From NCBI RefSeq assembly GCF_000006445.2, contig NC_006046.2, positions 1,178,001-1,242,000 of the forward strand: a stretch of DNA of 64,000 bases, in the 5' to 3' direction. Source of the DNA: Debaryomyces hansenii CBS767. Lineage: Eukaryota > Ascomycota > Pichiomycetes > Serinales > Debaryomycetaceae. Below are positions 8,848 to 17,739 of the stretch, piece after piece. The translations under genes and the position numbers were made by a program. A model generated the notes under the pieces. The model made no database searches and had not been told where the DNA came from. It saw only the letters and a program-made list of their open reading frames with translations. Each line of letters begins with the position of its first letter. Position 1 is the stretch's first letter.

Positions 8848-9318
8848 ATGATTTCAGCAGGACCAAAGAATATGTCTGGATTAGAATCAAACATACTGGT
8901 AAAGGATTGGTTAGAACTTTACCCAGAGCCCCAATCCACGGCCTCTCGATTGTCTGCCGATGAAGTTTTACAATTGTTGTCGGCCGGAAAATCTTCAACC
9001 ATTCTTGATTTGAGAAATGACCGTGCACCAGGATTTATTCGCGAGTCAGTTAATGTTCCTGCCACTTCTATCTCTGGATATTCTAACATAAAGGATCAGG
9101 TAATTGATAAGATATATGCGGCCAATCCAAATCTAAACTACATAATTGTTCATTGTAATAGTTCAAAGAATAGAGCCACGAAAGTGGCAGGTTGGATTCA
9201 AGATTATATTAACGACCAAAAGTCTGAAAATTTAAAGGTTGCCGTATTGAACGAAGGAATTACAGGTTGGTTAGAGAGACCAGAGCCATATAGCACCTTC
9301 GTAGAAAAGTATCCTTAA
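8848..9318 (+). CDS. ARR2: Arsenate reductase, Arr2/Cdc25 rhodanese-fold type
   Basis: A 156-residue rhodanese-like protein that reduces arsenate to arsenite with glutathione/glutaredoxin, feeding the exporter and the methyltransferase. The catalytic loop is the phosphatase-like HCX5R: HCNSSKNR with C103 and R109. It is flanked by the rhodanese strands TILDLRNDRAPGFI and AVLNEGITGW. Length is close to S. cerevisiae Arr2 (about 130) plus a short N-terminal extension. An in-frame ATG at 8872 (Met9) may be the real start, because a TATA-like element lies only 20 bp before 8848. A Cdc25-like phosphatase role (as in Ibp1-type proteins) is possible but less likely next to ACR3. Confidence 0.9.
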   Translation: MISAGPKNMSGLESNILVKDWLELYPEPQSTASRLSADEVLQLLSAGKSSTILDLRNDRAPGFIRESVNVPATSISGYSNIKDQVIDKIYAANPNLNYIIVHCNSSKNRATKVAGWIQDYINDQKSENLKVAVLNEGITGWLERPEPYSTFVEKYP

Positions 9319-9756
9319 GTGCTTGGATTTTGGGAACGCCTATTTCGAAAATAATGCATATATAACGAATAGAGTTGATGTAGGGACTTGTAATGCGAGT
9401 TCAATGTAATTCACCAACGGTAGTATTTCGAGTCTAAATGAGATTACACTAACTACGCGGTAGGCTAACAGAAATAGTATCGAAAATAAAATGAAACGAC
9501 GGCTACATATACCACATGTAGGATCACTCAAGTATTTTCAATATACGTTAACCAGCCTATTGTCAATAAAGCTCTTCGTTCCTTTGGTATTTCATTTGAC
9601 TAAAGATACACAGGCCAAGTGGCGTAATGTAGCCACAGACCAAGCACGTCTGATTGGAAGTCACCCATTCTGATATCAACTCAAGCCAGGAATTAACTTA
9701 GCATGTATAGACAGCCCCTTTGTACATAAAGCTGGTTCTAAGTGCTCTGCCAAATC
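9319..9756. other. Gap between ARR2 and the PEX4 relic; possible decayed membrane-protein frame
   Basis: There is no convincing intact gene here. The minus strand has a 63-codon hydrophobic frame (9340-9531) without an ATG, ended by stops on both sides, which could be a fragment of a lost membrane protein. The plus strand has an unrelated 60-codon ATG frame (9491-9673). Neither is recognised. Confidence 0.4.
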
Positions 9757-9961
9757 GTGGAAGAGATCGTTCTCGAGAAAGAATTCAAAGTAGCAGCGAA
9801 ATCTCAAAGAGAAAGAGGTTCCTGAATTTGCTCAAATCGAAGCCGAGTGACAGATAGGTTTCTATTTATCTTCCCCCTAGAGACAATACTAGAAACTTTC
9901 ATAACGATTAACGAACTATTACATATCCATTTAATAAAATATATATTTAAATTATGTAATA
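9757..9961 (+). pseudogene. Truncated, frameshifted copy of the PEX4 3' end
   Basis: A direct repeat of 6043-6263. It retains SFSRKNSK, then an in-frame TAG at 9791-9793. In a shifted frame it continues ISKRKRFLNLLKSKPSDR to a TAG at 9855-9857 (compare ISKKKRFLNLLKSKPGDR in PEX4). About 105 bp after the stop is nearly identical to the PEX4 3' flank. No start, E2 core or other upstream PEX4 sequence is present, so it cannot encode a protein. Confidence 0.9.
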
Positions 9962-10057
9962 ACTAAATGTACAAAATTAATTCAACCACAACCGATGGGA
10001 ACTAACTCTAATGATATCGATATCTTATTGTTTTTTCTATTATATGTTCGCCATAAC

Positions 10058-10409
10058 CTAACGTAATCTTCTTGCTTCTCTTTCGGATTCCATCAAGCAC
10101 AAAATGTCGTTTTCTCTGACTGGTCCCTTGACGTTTCTGACAATGGTTCTGGAAGCATCTTCTAAGAATTCAACTCTGACTTGAGTGACACCACCTCTTG
10201 ATCCGGTTCTACCTAAGACTTTGATAACTTTAGCTAAAGTAACTGGGGTTTTAGTATCCTGTCAATTGTTAGTTTTATGTCCACTTCTTGTCTACGTATG
10301 GGCCTCTGTGTCCTCCAACGTCCCAACGACGAAAATTTCTCTATTTTTAAAAAAAATTCAATACATCGTTTCCGCTGTCGTCCTCCCTTCTTTATCTATA
10401 ACATACCAT
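10058..10409 (-). CDS. RPS28: Ribosomal protein eS28, spliced
   Basis: The coding sequence joins 10407-10409 (ATG only) to 10058-10258 and gives 67 residues, exactly the eS28 length. The protein reads [17 protein letters not shown], then [18 protein letters not shown], and ends SEREARRLR. It is a small-subunit protein at the mRNA exit side. The 148-bp intron runs from 10406 to 10259 with donor GTATGT directly after the ATG, branch site AACTAAC and acceptor CAG a few bases further. Codon use is highly biased. The PEX4 relic lies 96 bp past its stop. It is divergent from BIM1. Confidence 0.96.
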
Positions 10410-10839
10410 TTTGTATTATATTACTGTTATTATTGATTCAAACTGCTCGAGTTAGTACCAATTTAGCACTAAGAAAAATTTTTCAATATTCCAATCGGGA
10501 AGAAATTCCGGGTAACTGATCGACGAACATTTTTTCGGTCCCAGATCACCGTCACATGGCGCGTTTTACTAGTGGTCTTTGGGAGTTATAGCCATATATG
10601 AATTGGTAGAAAGGAATTATGTTTATAGGATGGATTTTTTGCCATTCTGATTGAAAGAACTTTTTGTAGGAAATATAGCGGAACATCTGGTACAACGCAA
10701 ACGTAAAGTGTAGAAGAACTATTGGCGGGGAGGAAAATTTACACATACGTGTATCTACCGACTTACCGGGTTTGTTTACATTTCAATACATGGGTAGACC
10801 AAAAATACATATATCATCATTGTTAATAGTGATGACAAA
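10410..10839. promoter_or_regulatory. Shared RPS28/BIM1 upstream region
   Basis: A 430-bp divergent promoter. The RPS28 side is AT-rich. A GC-richer stretch with TCACATGGCGCG lies around 10553-10564. No perfect CACGTG or other firm site was seen. An open frame on the minus strand (10552-10746) looks like chance. Confidence 0.45.
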
Positions 10840-11670
10840 ATGGCGATAGGAGAGTCGAGAACAGAGCTATTACATTGGCTCAATAGCACATTAGACCTCC
10901 TGTATGGGAAAGTTGAGAATTGTGGGACGGGAGCAGCGTACTGTCAGCTAATGGACTCAATAGTGGGAGGCATTCCGATGACAAAGGTCAAATTTAATGC
11001 CCAGACAGAATACGATTACATACACAATTTCAAGATATTACAGGCTAGCTTCACCAAGCACAAGGTAAATAAGACCATAGATGTCGAGCGGTTGGTCAAA
11101 TGCCGGTTACAGGACAACCTCTTGCTATTACAGTGGTTCAAGAAGTTCTGGCATGAGAACAAGGATGTAAATGGGGTGTATGACGCGGCCTCTAAACGGA
11201 AAGTGAGTGGACTGTACTCCAATGGCAGCGGATTCAGCGTGACTCCACAAGAACGGTCGAGGACGTCGTCAGAGTCGTCGCTTGGGTCGCGTCGTACGAC
11301 GTTGCCTAGCAGAGTGCCATCGACGGGCCGTACGTCCATCACGCCAAACACCCCCACCAACACCACAAACAAACTTGCGCAATTGAACAAGGAGTTGGCC
11401 GACACGACCCACGAACTTTCCACGGTCAACGAGGAGCTTCTGGAGTACAAGATCCTGGCCGAAAGCCTTGAAACAGAGCGAAACTTTTACTTCAACAAAT
11501 TACGAGAAATCGAAATTCTCACCGAGAACTTGAAACACCTCGACGAGTCCGAATTTAGCAAATTATCTGTTAATGAGTTCATAGAAAAGGTCCAGTCGAT
11601 CCTTTACTCCACCGAGGAAGGGTTTCAGTCGAGTAATGATCAGGTAGATATTGATGGAGAATCCTTTTAA
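10840..11670 (+). CDS. BIM1: EB1-family microtubule plus-end protein
   Basis: A 276-residue protein. Residues 1 to about 100 form the calponin-homology domain that binds growing microtubule ends (GTGAAYCQLMDSI, then KVKFNAQTEYDYIHNFKILQ). A Ser/Thr/Arg-rich linker spans about 115-180. A coiled coil and EB-homology dimer region follow, about 185-255, including LAESLETERNFYFNKLREIE. It would control cytoplasmic microtubules, spindle positioning and kinetochore capture. Residue 21 is a CTG codon where human EB1 has Asn, which fits Ser and supports the CUG-Ser code. The ATG at 10840 fits the family start. Confidence 0.95.
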   Translation: MAIGESRTELLHWLNSTLDLLYGKVENCGTGAAYCQLMDSIVGGIPMTKVKFNAQTEYDYIHNFKILQASFTKHKVNKTIDVERLVKCRLQDNLLLLQWFKKFWHENKDVNGVYDAASKRKVSGLYSNGSGFSVTPQERSRTSSESSLGSRRTTLPSRVPSTGRTSITPNTPTNTTNKLAQLNKELADTTHELSTVNEELLEYKILAESLETERNFYFNKLREIEILTENLKHLDESEFSKLSVNEFIEKVQSILYSTEEGFQSSNDQVDIDGESF

Positions 11671-12169
11671 TTCACCCTTTTGTCCATCGTGTTTTTTCCA
11701 ATTACGTATCGCATATCCTATATATACCTCTACATGTCATATATAATAAACACCTAGGTTCACCAATGCATAGTCTTCAGGGTGCTACTTGTTTATCCGA
11801 TAAATATGGGGTTTGATGAGTCTCGTGATCAGACGCCAAAAATTGAAAAAAAAAAATTTTTTTGTGCAAACAAAGTTCTTGGTTCACCAGAAACAACGAA
11901 CATTGAGCAATATTTCTTACAGGAACATAAATATATACTTTGAAAAGAGTTACTAGTTAATAAATTGAATATTATCAAGCAAAAATCGCTTGACTGATCA
12001 TTTCTTATTGATAAAGCAGGGTTTATTTGTCTTTTCCGAATTCGAAAAATTATATGTACTAAAAGAAAACCGAGCAACAAAGTCCTATAATTCAAGCAGA
12101 GTTAAGTCTTTTTCACAATCATAGCTGCTGAAACATAACGATAATAGAGAAAAATAGGTTGAGTTAAAG
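11671..12169. other. Intergenic region with an A11T7 tract
   Basis: A 499-bp gap between two plus-strand genes. It holds the BIM1 3' region and the promoter of the zinc-finger gene. A run of 11 A followed by 7 T lies at about 11846-11863, a likely nucleosome-excluding element. No further gene was seen. Confidence 0.5.
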
Positions 12170-13168
12170 ATGTCCACAAGCATGCACACGCAATATAACT
12201 ATAATAGACGTAACTCGTCTGCTACACCGTACACAATTCCGATAAAACACCAGCACCAGTCATCGGGGTCAGGACAGACCCAAGGACAGTCTATCCCCAA
12301 TAGTGGCCACCAGGTCCATACGGGAGGGCCTGTCTCGTCGTCAGTTCCGTCATTATCGCGTGAATTTGTTGTCAGAAGAATCAGTGAAGGTGAAACAGGT
12401 CGATTGAAAGAAGAGTTGAAGTGTGAAGCGTGCGGAAAAGGTTATAAACATATATCATCATTAGCAAAGCATTTATGGGAGCATACTCCAGAATGGAACG
12501 TGACAAAAAAGTTGTTGATTTCGAAGCACCAGCAAGTTCAGTTGTTGGAGGCAGCAAGCATTTTAGTGGGGATGAACGAAAGCCAGACTCCGTCCAGAAG
12601 AAACTCAGTTTTCCCTGATGACAACCAGGCTGACGATCCAAAGTACCCGTCGCCGTTTTCTCCGAGCAATTCAGCCGATACAAACGTCACGTCTAACACG
12701 TCTACTCCTCCAATGCACCCCGACTCGAACAAGCCTGGACACGGTAGCACTGTTAGGTTCAACTTTCCTCAACCGCAATTCAAAAACTCTTTTGACTTAA
12801 ACAGCAACGAATACTATGATGGCCCCGGTAACAACAACTTTAATAGATCACACTCCATTTCGCATTACCCTCCAATCAGTGAACAGCAAACCATCAAGTC
12901 CCCATCGTTGGCAGGCGGATATTTGGATACGCACAATGAAACGTCTAGCACCCCTAGTTCAAGGATCAACGGTCGCTCCAACTCGATTATCCCCCCGGTG
13001 GGAAAGGACGATTTGAGATCCCCAACGTTAGCTGCTAAAAATAAAAACGCCAGTACCTTAACGCCTTCTCCAGCGCTTCATTTAAATAATAATGACGACC
13101 TCGACGACCTCGACAAACAGAGTAACGAGTCATATGAAGAAGAAAGTGTTATTGGCAAAATGGAATAA
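12170..13168 (+). CDS. Single C2H2 zinc-finger protein, probable regulator
   Basis: A 332-residue protein with one classical finger, CEACGKGYKHISSLAKH then LWEH (C85, C88, H101, H105). It is followed directly by TPEWNVTKKLLISKHQQVQ and a helix. A KGYKHISSLxKHLWEH finger with this C-terminal helix is a known fungal arrangement, but I cannot name the orthologue. The rest is low-complexity, rich in Ser, Pro, Asn and Thr, with many SP/TP sites. The acidic end (DDLDDLDK... EEESVIG) could be an activation or interaction region. It probably acts in the nucleus. Confidence 0.8.
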   Translation: MSTSMHTQYNYNRRNSSATPYTIPIKHQHQSSGSGQTQGQSIPNSGHQVHTGGPVSSSVPSLSREFVVRRISEGETGRLKEELKCEACGKGYKHISSLAKHLWEHTPEWNVTKKLLISKHQQVQLLEAASILVGMNESQTPSRRNSVFPDDNQADDPKYPSPFSPSNSADTNVTSNTSTPPMHPDSNKPGHGSTVRFNFPQPQFKNSFDLNSNEYYDGPGNNNFNRSHSISHYPPISEQQTIKSPSLAGGYLDTHNETSSTPSSRINGRSNSIIPPVGKDDLRSPTLAAKNKNASTLTPSPALHLNNNDDLDDLDKQSNESYEEESVIGKME

Positions 13169-13843
13169 TATAGTTGACCTATTACCCAATGTCAAAAGTC
13201 CCCCATTAATCAAATATATAAATTACAAAATAATCCCCAATTTCAAATTCTACATAGTTTCTAATCGATACGTACCATGTACGGTCTAATAATACTACAT
13301 CTTTATAACACCTTCCCGTACCCCCCATTCACGACTTAGAACCCTGCATTGGATCCCATAGGGACACCACTAGCCCTTCCCAAAAGCCGATCGTAGTGTC
13401 CGTACCAATAAATTCCGAAGAGTCTCATCTCGTCCATAAAGACCGGTGGAAAATTTCGCCATACCTAACAGTGGCTTCTTTATACAACGAATGGTCTTCA
13501 GCCGTCGGACCTGGTCAGATGAATTGCCTGTCAATTCAATAGATCGAACATCCTCCTTCTGACGACCCGTCTTGGTGAATCTTCTGAGGCAGGCCCCTGG
13601 CTGAGCACTAGCAAACACTTCGAGAAACTCTTCGAGCATCTCGAAGATATTGCTGGGCGTCCGATCATTCGAAGATCAAATAAAACGTGCATCATAGTAC
13701 ATCTAGCTGGCAATCTTCCGATTCAAACCACGGGTGTCTCCAAGAACACATACATATATTTACATGATTATCTGTACTACTATTGAACTATTGAACTATT
13801 TACATGTTTTGTACCACTCTATGTACATTCGTACCCATCTTCT
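13169..13843. other. Intergenic region with an unexplained GC-richer island
   Basis: A 675-bp gap. The first 150 bp is AT-rich 3' flank. About 13330-13740 is clearly richer in G+C than other spacers and holds a tight hairpin CTTCGAG-CAT-CTCGAAG. Its minus strand has about 100 codons open (to 13370; first ATG at 13639). At 13717-13727 the minus strand reads GGTTTGAATCG, close to a pol III B box. It may be a non-coding RNA or a decayed gene. I cannot decide. Confidence 0.4.
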
Positions 13844-14113
13844 CTACTTTTGTTCTTCGTCTGCCCGTATAACTTCGTTGTTTAACGGCTGAACACTGGC
13901 AAACTTCTCCTTAAGCATCATTTGTTCTTTGTGTTCCATATCATTGACTTTCTGCTTCTTGCTTAACTCCTTAGCGGCCACTCTTTCCGCATCTTTGATT
14001 GGGCCTTGTCTAAGTGACGCTCTTTCGCTTCTCTGGAGGTAGTTAATACCCAAAAAAGTTCCACCAGCGAGAAGGCATGCAGAACCAAAGGTGATTTTTG
14101 AAGCAGTAGACAT
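13844..14113 (-). CDS. PET117: Cytochrome c oxidase assembly protein Pet117
   Basis: A small 89-residue mitochondrial inner-membrane protein needed for cytochrome oxidase assembly, linked in yeast to Cox15 and haem A formation. The N-terminus MSTASKITFGSACLLAGGTFLGINYLQRSE gives a start, one membrane segment (about 7-26) and a basic flank. The QGPIKDAERV block is the family signature, followed by a charged helical tail. It is slightly shorter than S. cerevisiae Pet117 (107). It is divergent from the downstream cyclin gene. Confidence 0.88.
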   Translation of the reverse strand: MSTASKITFGSACLLAGGTFLGINYLQRSERASLRQGPIKDAERVAAKELSKKQKVNDMEHKEQMMLKEKFASVQPLNNEVIRADEEQK

Positions 14114-14618
14114 ATCTTAACGTATCAGCGACTCTTTAACCAATAATAAGTGCTTATGGCCGGACCAACTCATCTTACTAAATACACGGGTAAAAACGTT
14201 GTAGTAGTGTTGGACCACATTTGCTCATTTTGTGGTTTTGTGTAATTTTCGGAAATTATAGGAAATCAGTGGGCCTTCGATCAAGCCTAATAAACAATGC
14301 TTAGAGAGCTTTATTAACTCGAAAGAAGATCAATTAGAGATTGCTTGGGTTATAGCGAAATTATAATAGCACAACACCAAAAGGAAAATACAGTGGAAGT
14401 GTCTATGTACTAAGAGAAAAATCAGTTTATGTCCATAGAAGCCGTTTGAAAGATTTATGCTCGTACGTAATACCCTTGTCGGCAGAATTTGAAGAATATC
14501 ACTAACGACGATAGCAGAAGTATATTGAATGAAAAAAAAACAGAACACTCAGTAAAGCAATTGATAATATACACAAACCAAAAGACAAACACGAACAATT
14601 AATTATTGGTATATATTG
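14114..14618. promoter_or_regulatory. Shared PET117/cyclin upstream region
   Basis: A 505-bp divergent promoter, AT-rich, with several poly(A) tracts near 14532. A minus-strand open frame (14330-14548) has no recognisable content. No firm factor site was seen. Confidence 0.45.
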
Positions 14619-16358
14619 ATGAGTTCCCAGTACAATAATCCCGAAGCTGGCAGTTCCACGCAGCCGAAGGGCAGCGTTTCGAATTTGACCAGAAACTTAT
14701 TATCTTCATCACAGCTGCAGGTCGGGAAACCACTGATCCAGAAAGACTTATCGACGGGAGTTTTGCAGCTGCAACAAGGTGACGGTAACCGTTCTTCGAG
14801 CTATAACGCATCGCATGCATCGTCATTCAATAAATTCATACCTACGGAAGGCGATGATCGGGGAAATAACGACCTGAGGTTTTCCCAGTCAATTGACTAT
14901 GCCAACAGTTACACTAACCCCAATAATCATTTCACAAACTTCTCGTATCCAAATCAACCGAGTTTCATATACCGTAACAGTTCCAATCCGCAATATATAC
15001 CACCTAATAATGACTCGATGAATTATATACCTTCGGGCCATAACACACCCACGACTGTCAGCACCTCGTATTCGTCGACTAATTCATACACGCCGATGGC
15101 ATCGAGCGGAAACACATATGGTGTCCAGACACAACCCCAGAATATTTCTGCTGCTGCAAGTCTCAGACCTGCTGGACTCACCTCAACGGGGCAACCAACT
15201 ACAAATATTTCAATTGAATCAGTAAACACCGCAAACCAGTCGCTCAGATCCAGTTCAATTAATAGCACTAGAATGCCGCAACCGGGCTCGTTCACAAATT
15301 CCAATTATGGGTTTGAAGGTTCGAAATCCTTTCAATACCAACCTCAACTGCAAACGAACACATACGCTTCAATTCCACCACAGCCAATGCCCACTAATAC
15401 AAGTACAGCTTCGGTGCAAAATCAGGAATTTCTATCTCAACAACTGCAATTAAATGCCTACAATAATCAGTTTCCACATTTTTTTCAGGAGCCTGATCAT
15501 TACATGACATACAAGGAATTTTTAGAAAACTTGACAAATGATTCATCTGAAGAAGACGATAATGAACATTTAAATATAGTTGACTATCCCGTTAATGACT
15601 TAATACTAATGTTGTCATGTTTGTTGACTAAGATAATTGAAGCTAATGATAAATTGCACCCTAACCATTTCGATAATACAATTGCAGTTCGTCAGAAATT
15701 GAAAGAGGAAAAGAAGAAGAAAAAGTTGGAAAAATTAAAACAAAAGCATGCTTCAGTTGATTCTCATATCGATCCTGATGATTTAAGTAATGACGAGGAG
15801 GATGACAACGACGAAGAGGATGATGATGATGAAATGAAGAATAAGTATTTAGCCAACGTATTAGCATTTCATGGTACAAATGTTCCTGGTATATCATTAC
15901 ATGCCTATTTGGCAAGAGTATTGAAATATTGTCCAGTGACAAATGAAGTATTTCTATCATTATTGGTGTACTTTGATCGGATTGCCAAGAAGGCAAATAA
16001 TCTCAAACAATTCAAAAGTAATGATGATGAGCAAGACCAAGAGCCTGAATCAGAACAGCTATTCGTCATGGATTCATATAACATCCATAGGCTAATTATA
16101 TCTGGTATCACAGTTTCATCAAAATTTTTCTCCGACATATTCTATAAGAATTTAAGATACGCAAAGGTAGGAGGTTTACCATTAGAAGAGCTAAACTATC
16201 TTGAGTTGCAATTCTTATTGTTGTTAGATTTTAAATTAATGATTTCGGTAGAGGATTTGCAAAATTATGGCGACTTACTACTAAGATTTTGGAAGCGAGA
16301 ACAAGTCACTAACGAACTTGTCATCGGTTCACAAAGTCCTAATCAGATGGATGAATAA
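14619..16358 (+). CDS. Pho85-type cyclin (Pho80/Pcl6/Pcl7 subfamily)
   Basis: The ATG at 14619 is used (a TTG precedes it), giving 579 residues. The first 280 are Ser/Asn/Gln-rich and probably disordered. An acidic, lysine-flanked linker (DDNDEEDDDDE) lies around 395-410. The Pho80-type cyclin box is split across two blocks: ISLHAYLARVLKYCPVTNEV with LVYFDRI, then YNIHRLIISGITVSSKFFSD and LELQFLLLLDF near the end. Such cyclins direct the Pho85 kinase to targets in phosphate, glycogen or other nutrient control. The pattern favours Pcl6/Pcl7 or a close relative, but the exact orthologue cannot be fixed here. Confidence 0.85.
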   Translation: MSSQYNNPEAGSSTQPKGSVSNLTRNLLSSSQLQVGKPLIQKDLSTGVLQLQQGDGNRSSSYNASHASSFNKFIPTEGDDRGNNDLRFSQSIDYANSYTNPNNHFTNFSYPNQPSFIYRNSSNPQYIPPNNDSMNYIPSGHNTPTTVSTSYSSTNSYTPMASSGNTYGVQTQPQNISAAASLRPAGLTSTGQPTTNISIESVNTANQSLRSSSINSTRMPQPGSFTNSNYGFEGSKSFQYQPQLQTNTYASIPPQPMPTNTSTASVQNQEFLSQQLQLNAYNNQFPHFFQEPDHYMTYKEFLENLTNDSSEEDDNEHLNIVDYPVNDLILMLSCLLTKIIEANDKLHPNHFDNTIAVRQKLKEEKKKKKLEKLKQKHASVDSHIDPDDLSNDEEDDNDEEDDDDEMKNKYLANVLAFHGTNVPGISLHAYLARVLKYCPVTNEVFLSLLVYFDRIAKKANNLKQFKSNDDEQDQEPESEQLFVMDSYNIHRLIISGITVSSKFFSDIFYKNLRYAKVGGLPLEELNYLELQFLLLLDFKLMISVEDLQNYGDLLLRFWKREQVTNELVIGSQSPNQMDE

Positions 16359-16478
16359 GTCACTTTCTTACGACTAAAAGAAGGCAAATACGGAACACTA
16401 TACCTTTCTGTTAATGGCCTTAATTGGTTACATACAAATGAAACAACTTATTTATTCCATATTTAATTCAATCATGTA

Positions 16479-16503
16479 TTTATTATTATTATTATTGTTA
16501 TTA
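16479..16503. repeat. TTA/TTG trinucleotide microsatellite
   Basis: About eight units of TTA, one interrupted by TTG, in the 3' flank of the cyclin gene. Confidence 0.75.
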
Positions 16504-16686
16504 ATTTCTGTACTTATCAAGAATAAAACTAGGTATTCGTGTATACCCATTTAGTATTAAACATGACAGACTAAGTATTACTGATGTAATGATATTACCG
16601 TGGCTTGTCATAGTCTCCAAGAATTCCAAACGATAGACTGCATTACTGGTGATAGTGCCTTGGTTATTATTTGACGACAAGACGTT

Positions 16687-16893
16687 CTAGTTTCTTGATT
16701 TAGGAATCCATGCAGACGCATTTTTAATGCAAAAATTATCGTAGCACCCACAGGGTTTTAGCTTATTAACATCAGTTTGAGAATCTTGAACTATTAGACA
16801 TGGGTGATAGTTAGGGATCTTGGCTTCTGTTTTAGTTTTAGTTGGCGGAATAAAGGTGTTCTCAAGCAAACTTATTAACCTAGTTGAATCCAT
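16687..16893 (-). CDS. Possible small Cys-containing protein, unknown
   Basis: A 68-codon frame with a true ATG (16891-16893). A TATA-like run TATATATTTATAAA lies about 45-60 bp upstream on the same strand. The predicted protein does not look like a random translation: NYHPCLIVQDSQTDVNK is followed by LKPCGCYDNFC and a Trp-containing end. There is no membrane segment. The Cys pattern C-x-C-x4-C could bind metal or form disulfides. I do not recognise the family, and it could still be chance. Confidence 0.35.
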   Translation of the reverse strand: MDSTRLISLLENTFIPPTKTKTEAKIPNYHPCLIVQDSQTDVNKLKPCGCYDNFCIKNASAWIPKSRN

Positions 16894-17739
16894 CTTTTAG
16901 GCTCCAGTATGTAAATAATTGCGAATAATGATTATTTTTGATTTTATAAATATATATACTTTCAAGAATAAAAATAGTGCCTACTTAGAATATGACTCAG
17001 AACTCTTCTTATATAAATCTTGAATGAACCATCCAAGCAGGGACTAGGTCATCTAAACAAGGAATTTTAGATAAGAGCCTCAGTACACTGTATTTTGCAA
17101 TCATTCAAAAATAGGGATATCCGCTAAATTAGGGATTACCTTATTCAGGTAAATATTTTTATATTGGCGTAAATGAACTGATCACTCATGATAATCATCA
17201 TGACGCCCTTATAATTTCGTATTTTGGATAATAGATCAAACAAAGCTACAATAAAATTAGCTTTTGGTTTGGAGGTGCGCGGGACAACGGTTCCGTCTGG
17301 TTATCATCATTATGCCTAATTCGGACGATTTATGTTATAATATAGGACTGATCCAGTTTATTTGCTATCGGGATCTAGATTTATTTATTCATTGTTTTAT
17401 AAACATTGTTAATATGAGGTTATTCTCAATGATATTTTACCATCCATTGGAATTTCCGTCTTTCGAATTTTGAATTGAATACTGAGATATTCACATGATG
17501 TAGGAGTAGCGGTGACGGATCTGTAACAATTTGTCACCATTCCTGAGTCAAACTGTTCATAGACCAAATCCATCCCAGATCTACCGTAATGAAATACTTT
17601 CAAGCGATACATGCATACAAAATCTACAGGGAAAAAATAAACGTATAAATGTGTATTAAAAACGACAAAGAAATTTACATAGAAGATACCATTAAAAACC
17701 AAAAACTAGATATTACAAAGCTTCAATCTTTAAGTTAAC

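Larger units (their letters stand above)
16359..17739. other. Long spacer between the cyclin gene and RPL34
   Basis: A 1.38-kb AT-rich spacer. It contains a short TTA microsatellite (about 16479-16503) and one small candidate coding frame (16687-16893, listed separately). The rest holds the RPL34 3' region and no recognisable gene. A plus-strand frame at 17264-17473 starts with TTG and looks spurious. Confidence 0.5.

Noticed and set aside
10185..10519. Two overlapping plus-strand frames across RPS28
   Set aside because: They are antisense to the spliced RPS28 exon and intron.
11016..11450. 144-codon minus-strand frame opposite BIM1
   Set aside because: Antisense to a conserved gene, with no recognisable motif.
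17264..17473. 69-codon plus-strand frame
   Set aside because: Starts with TTG and has no coding character.
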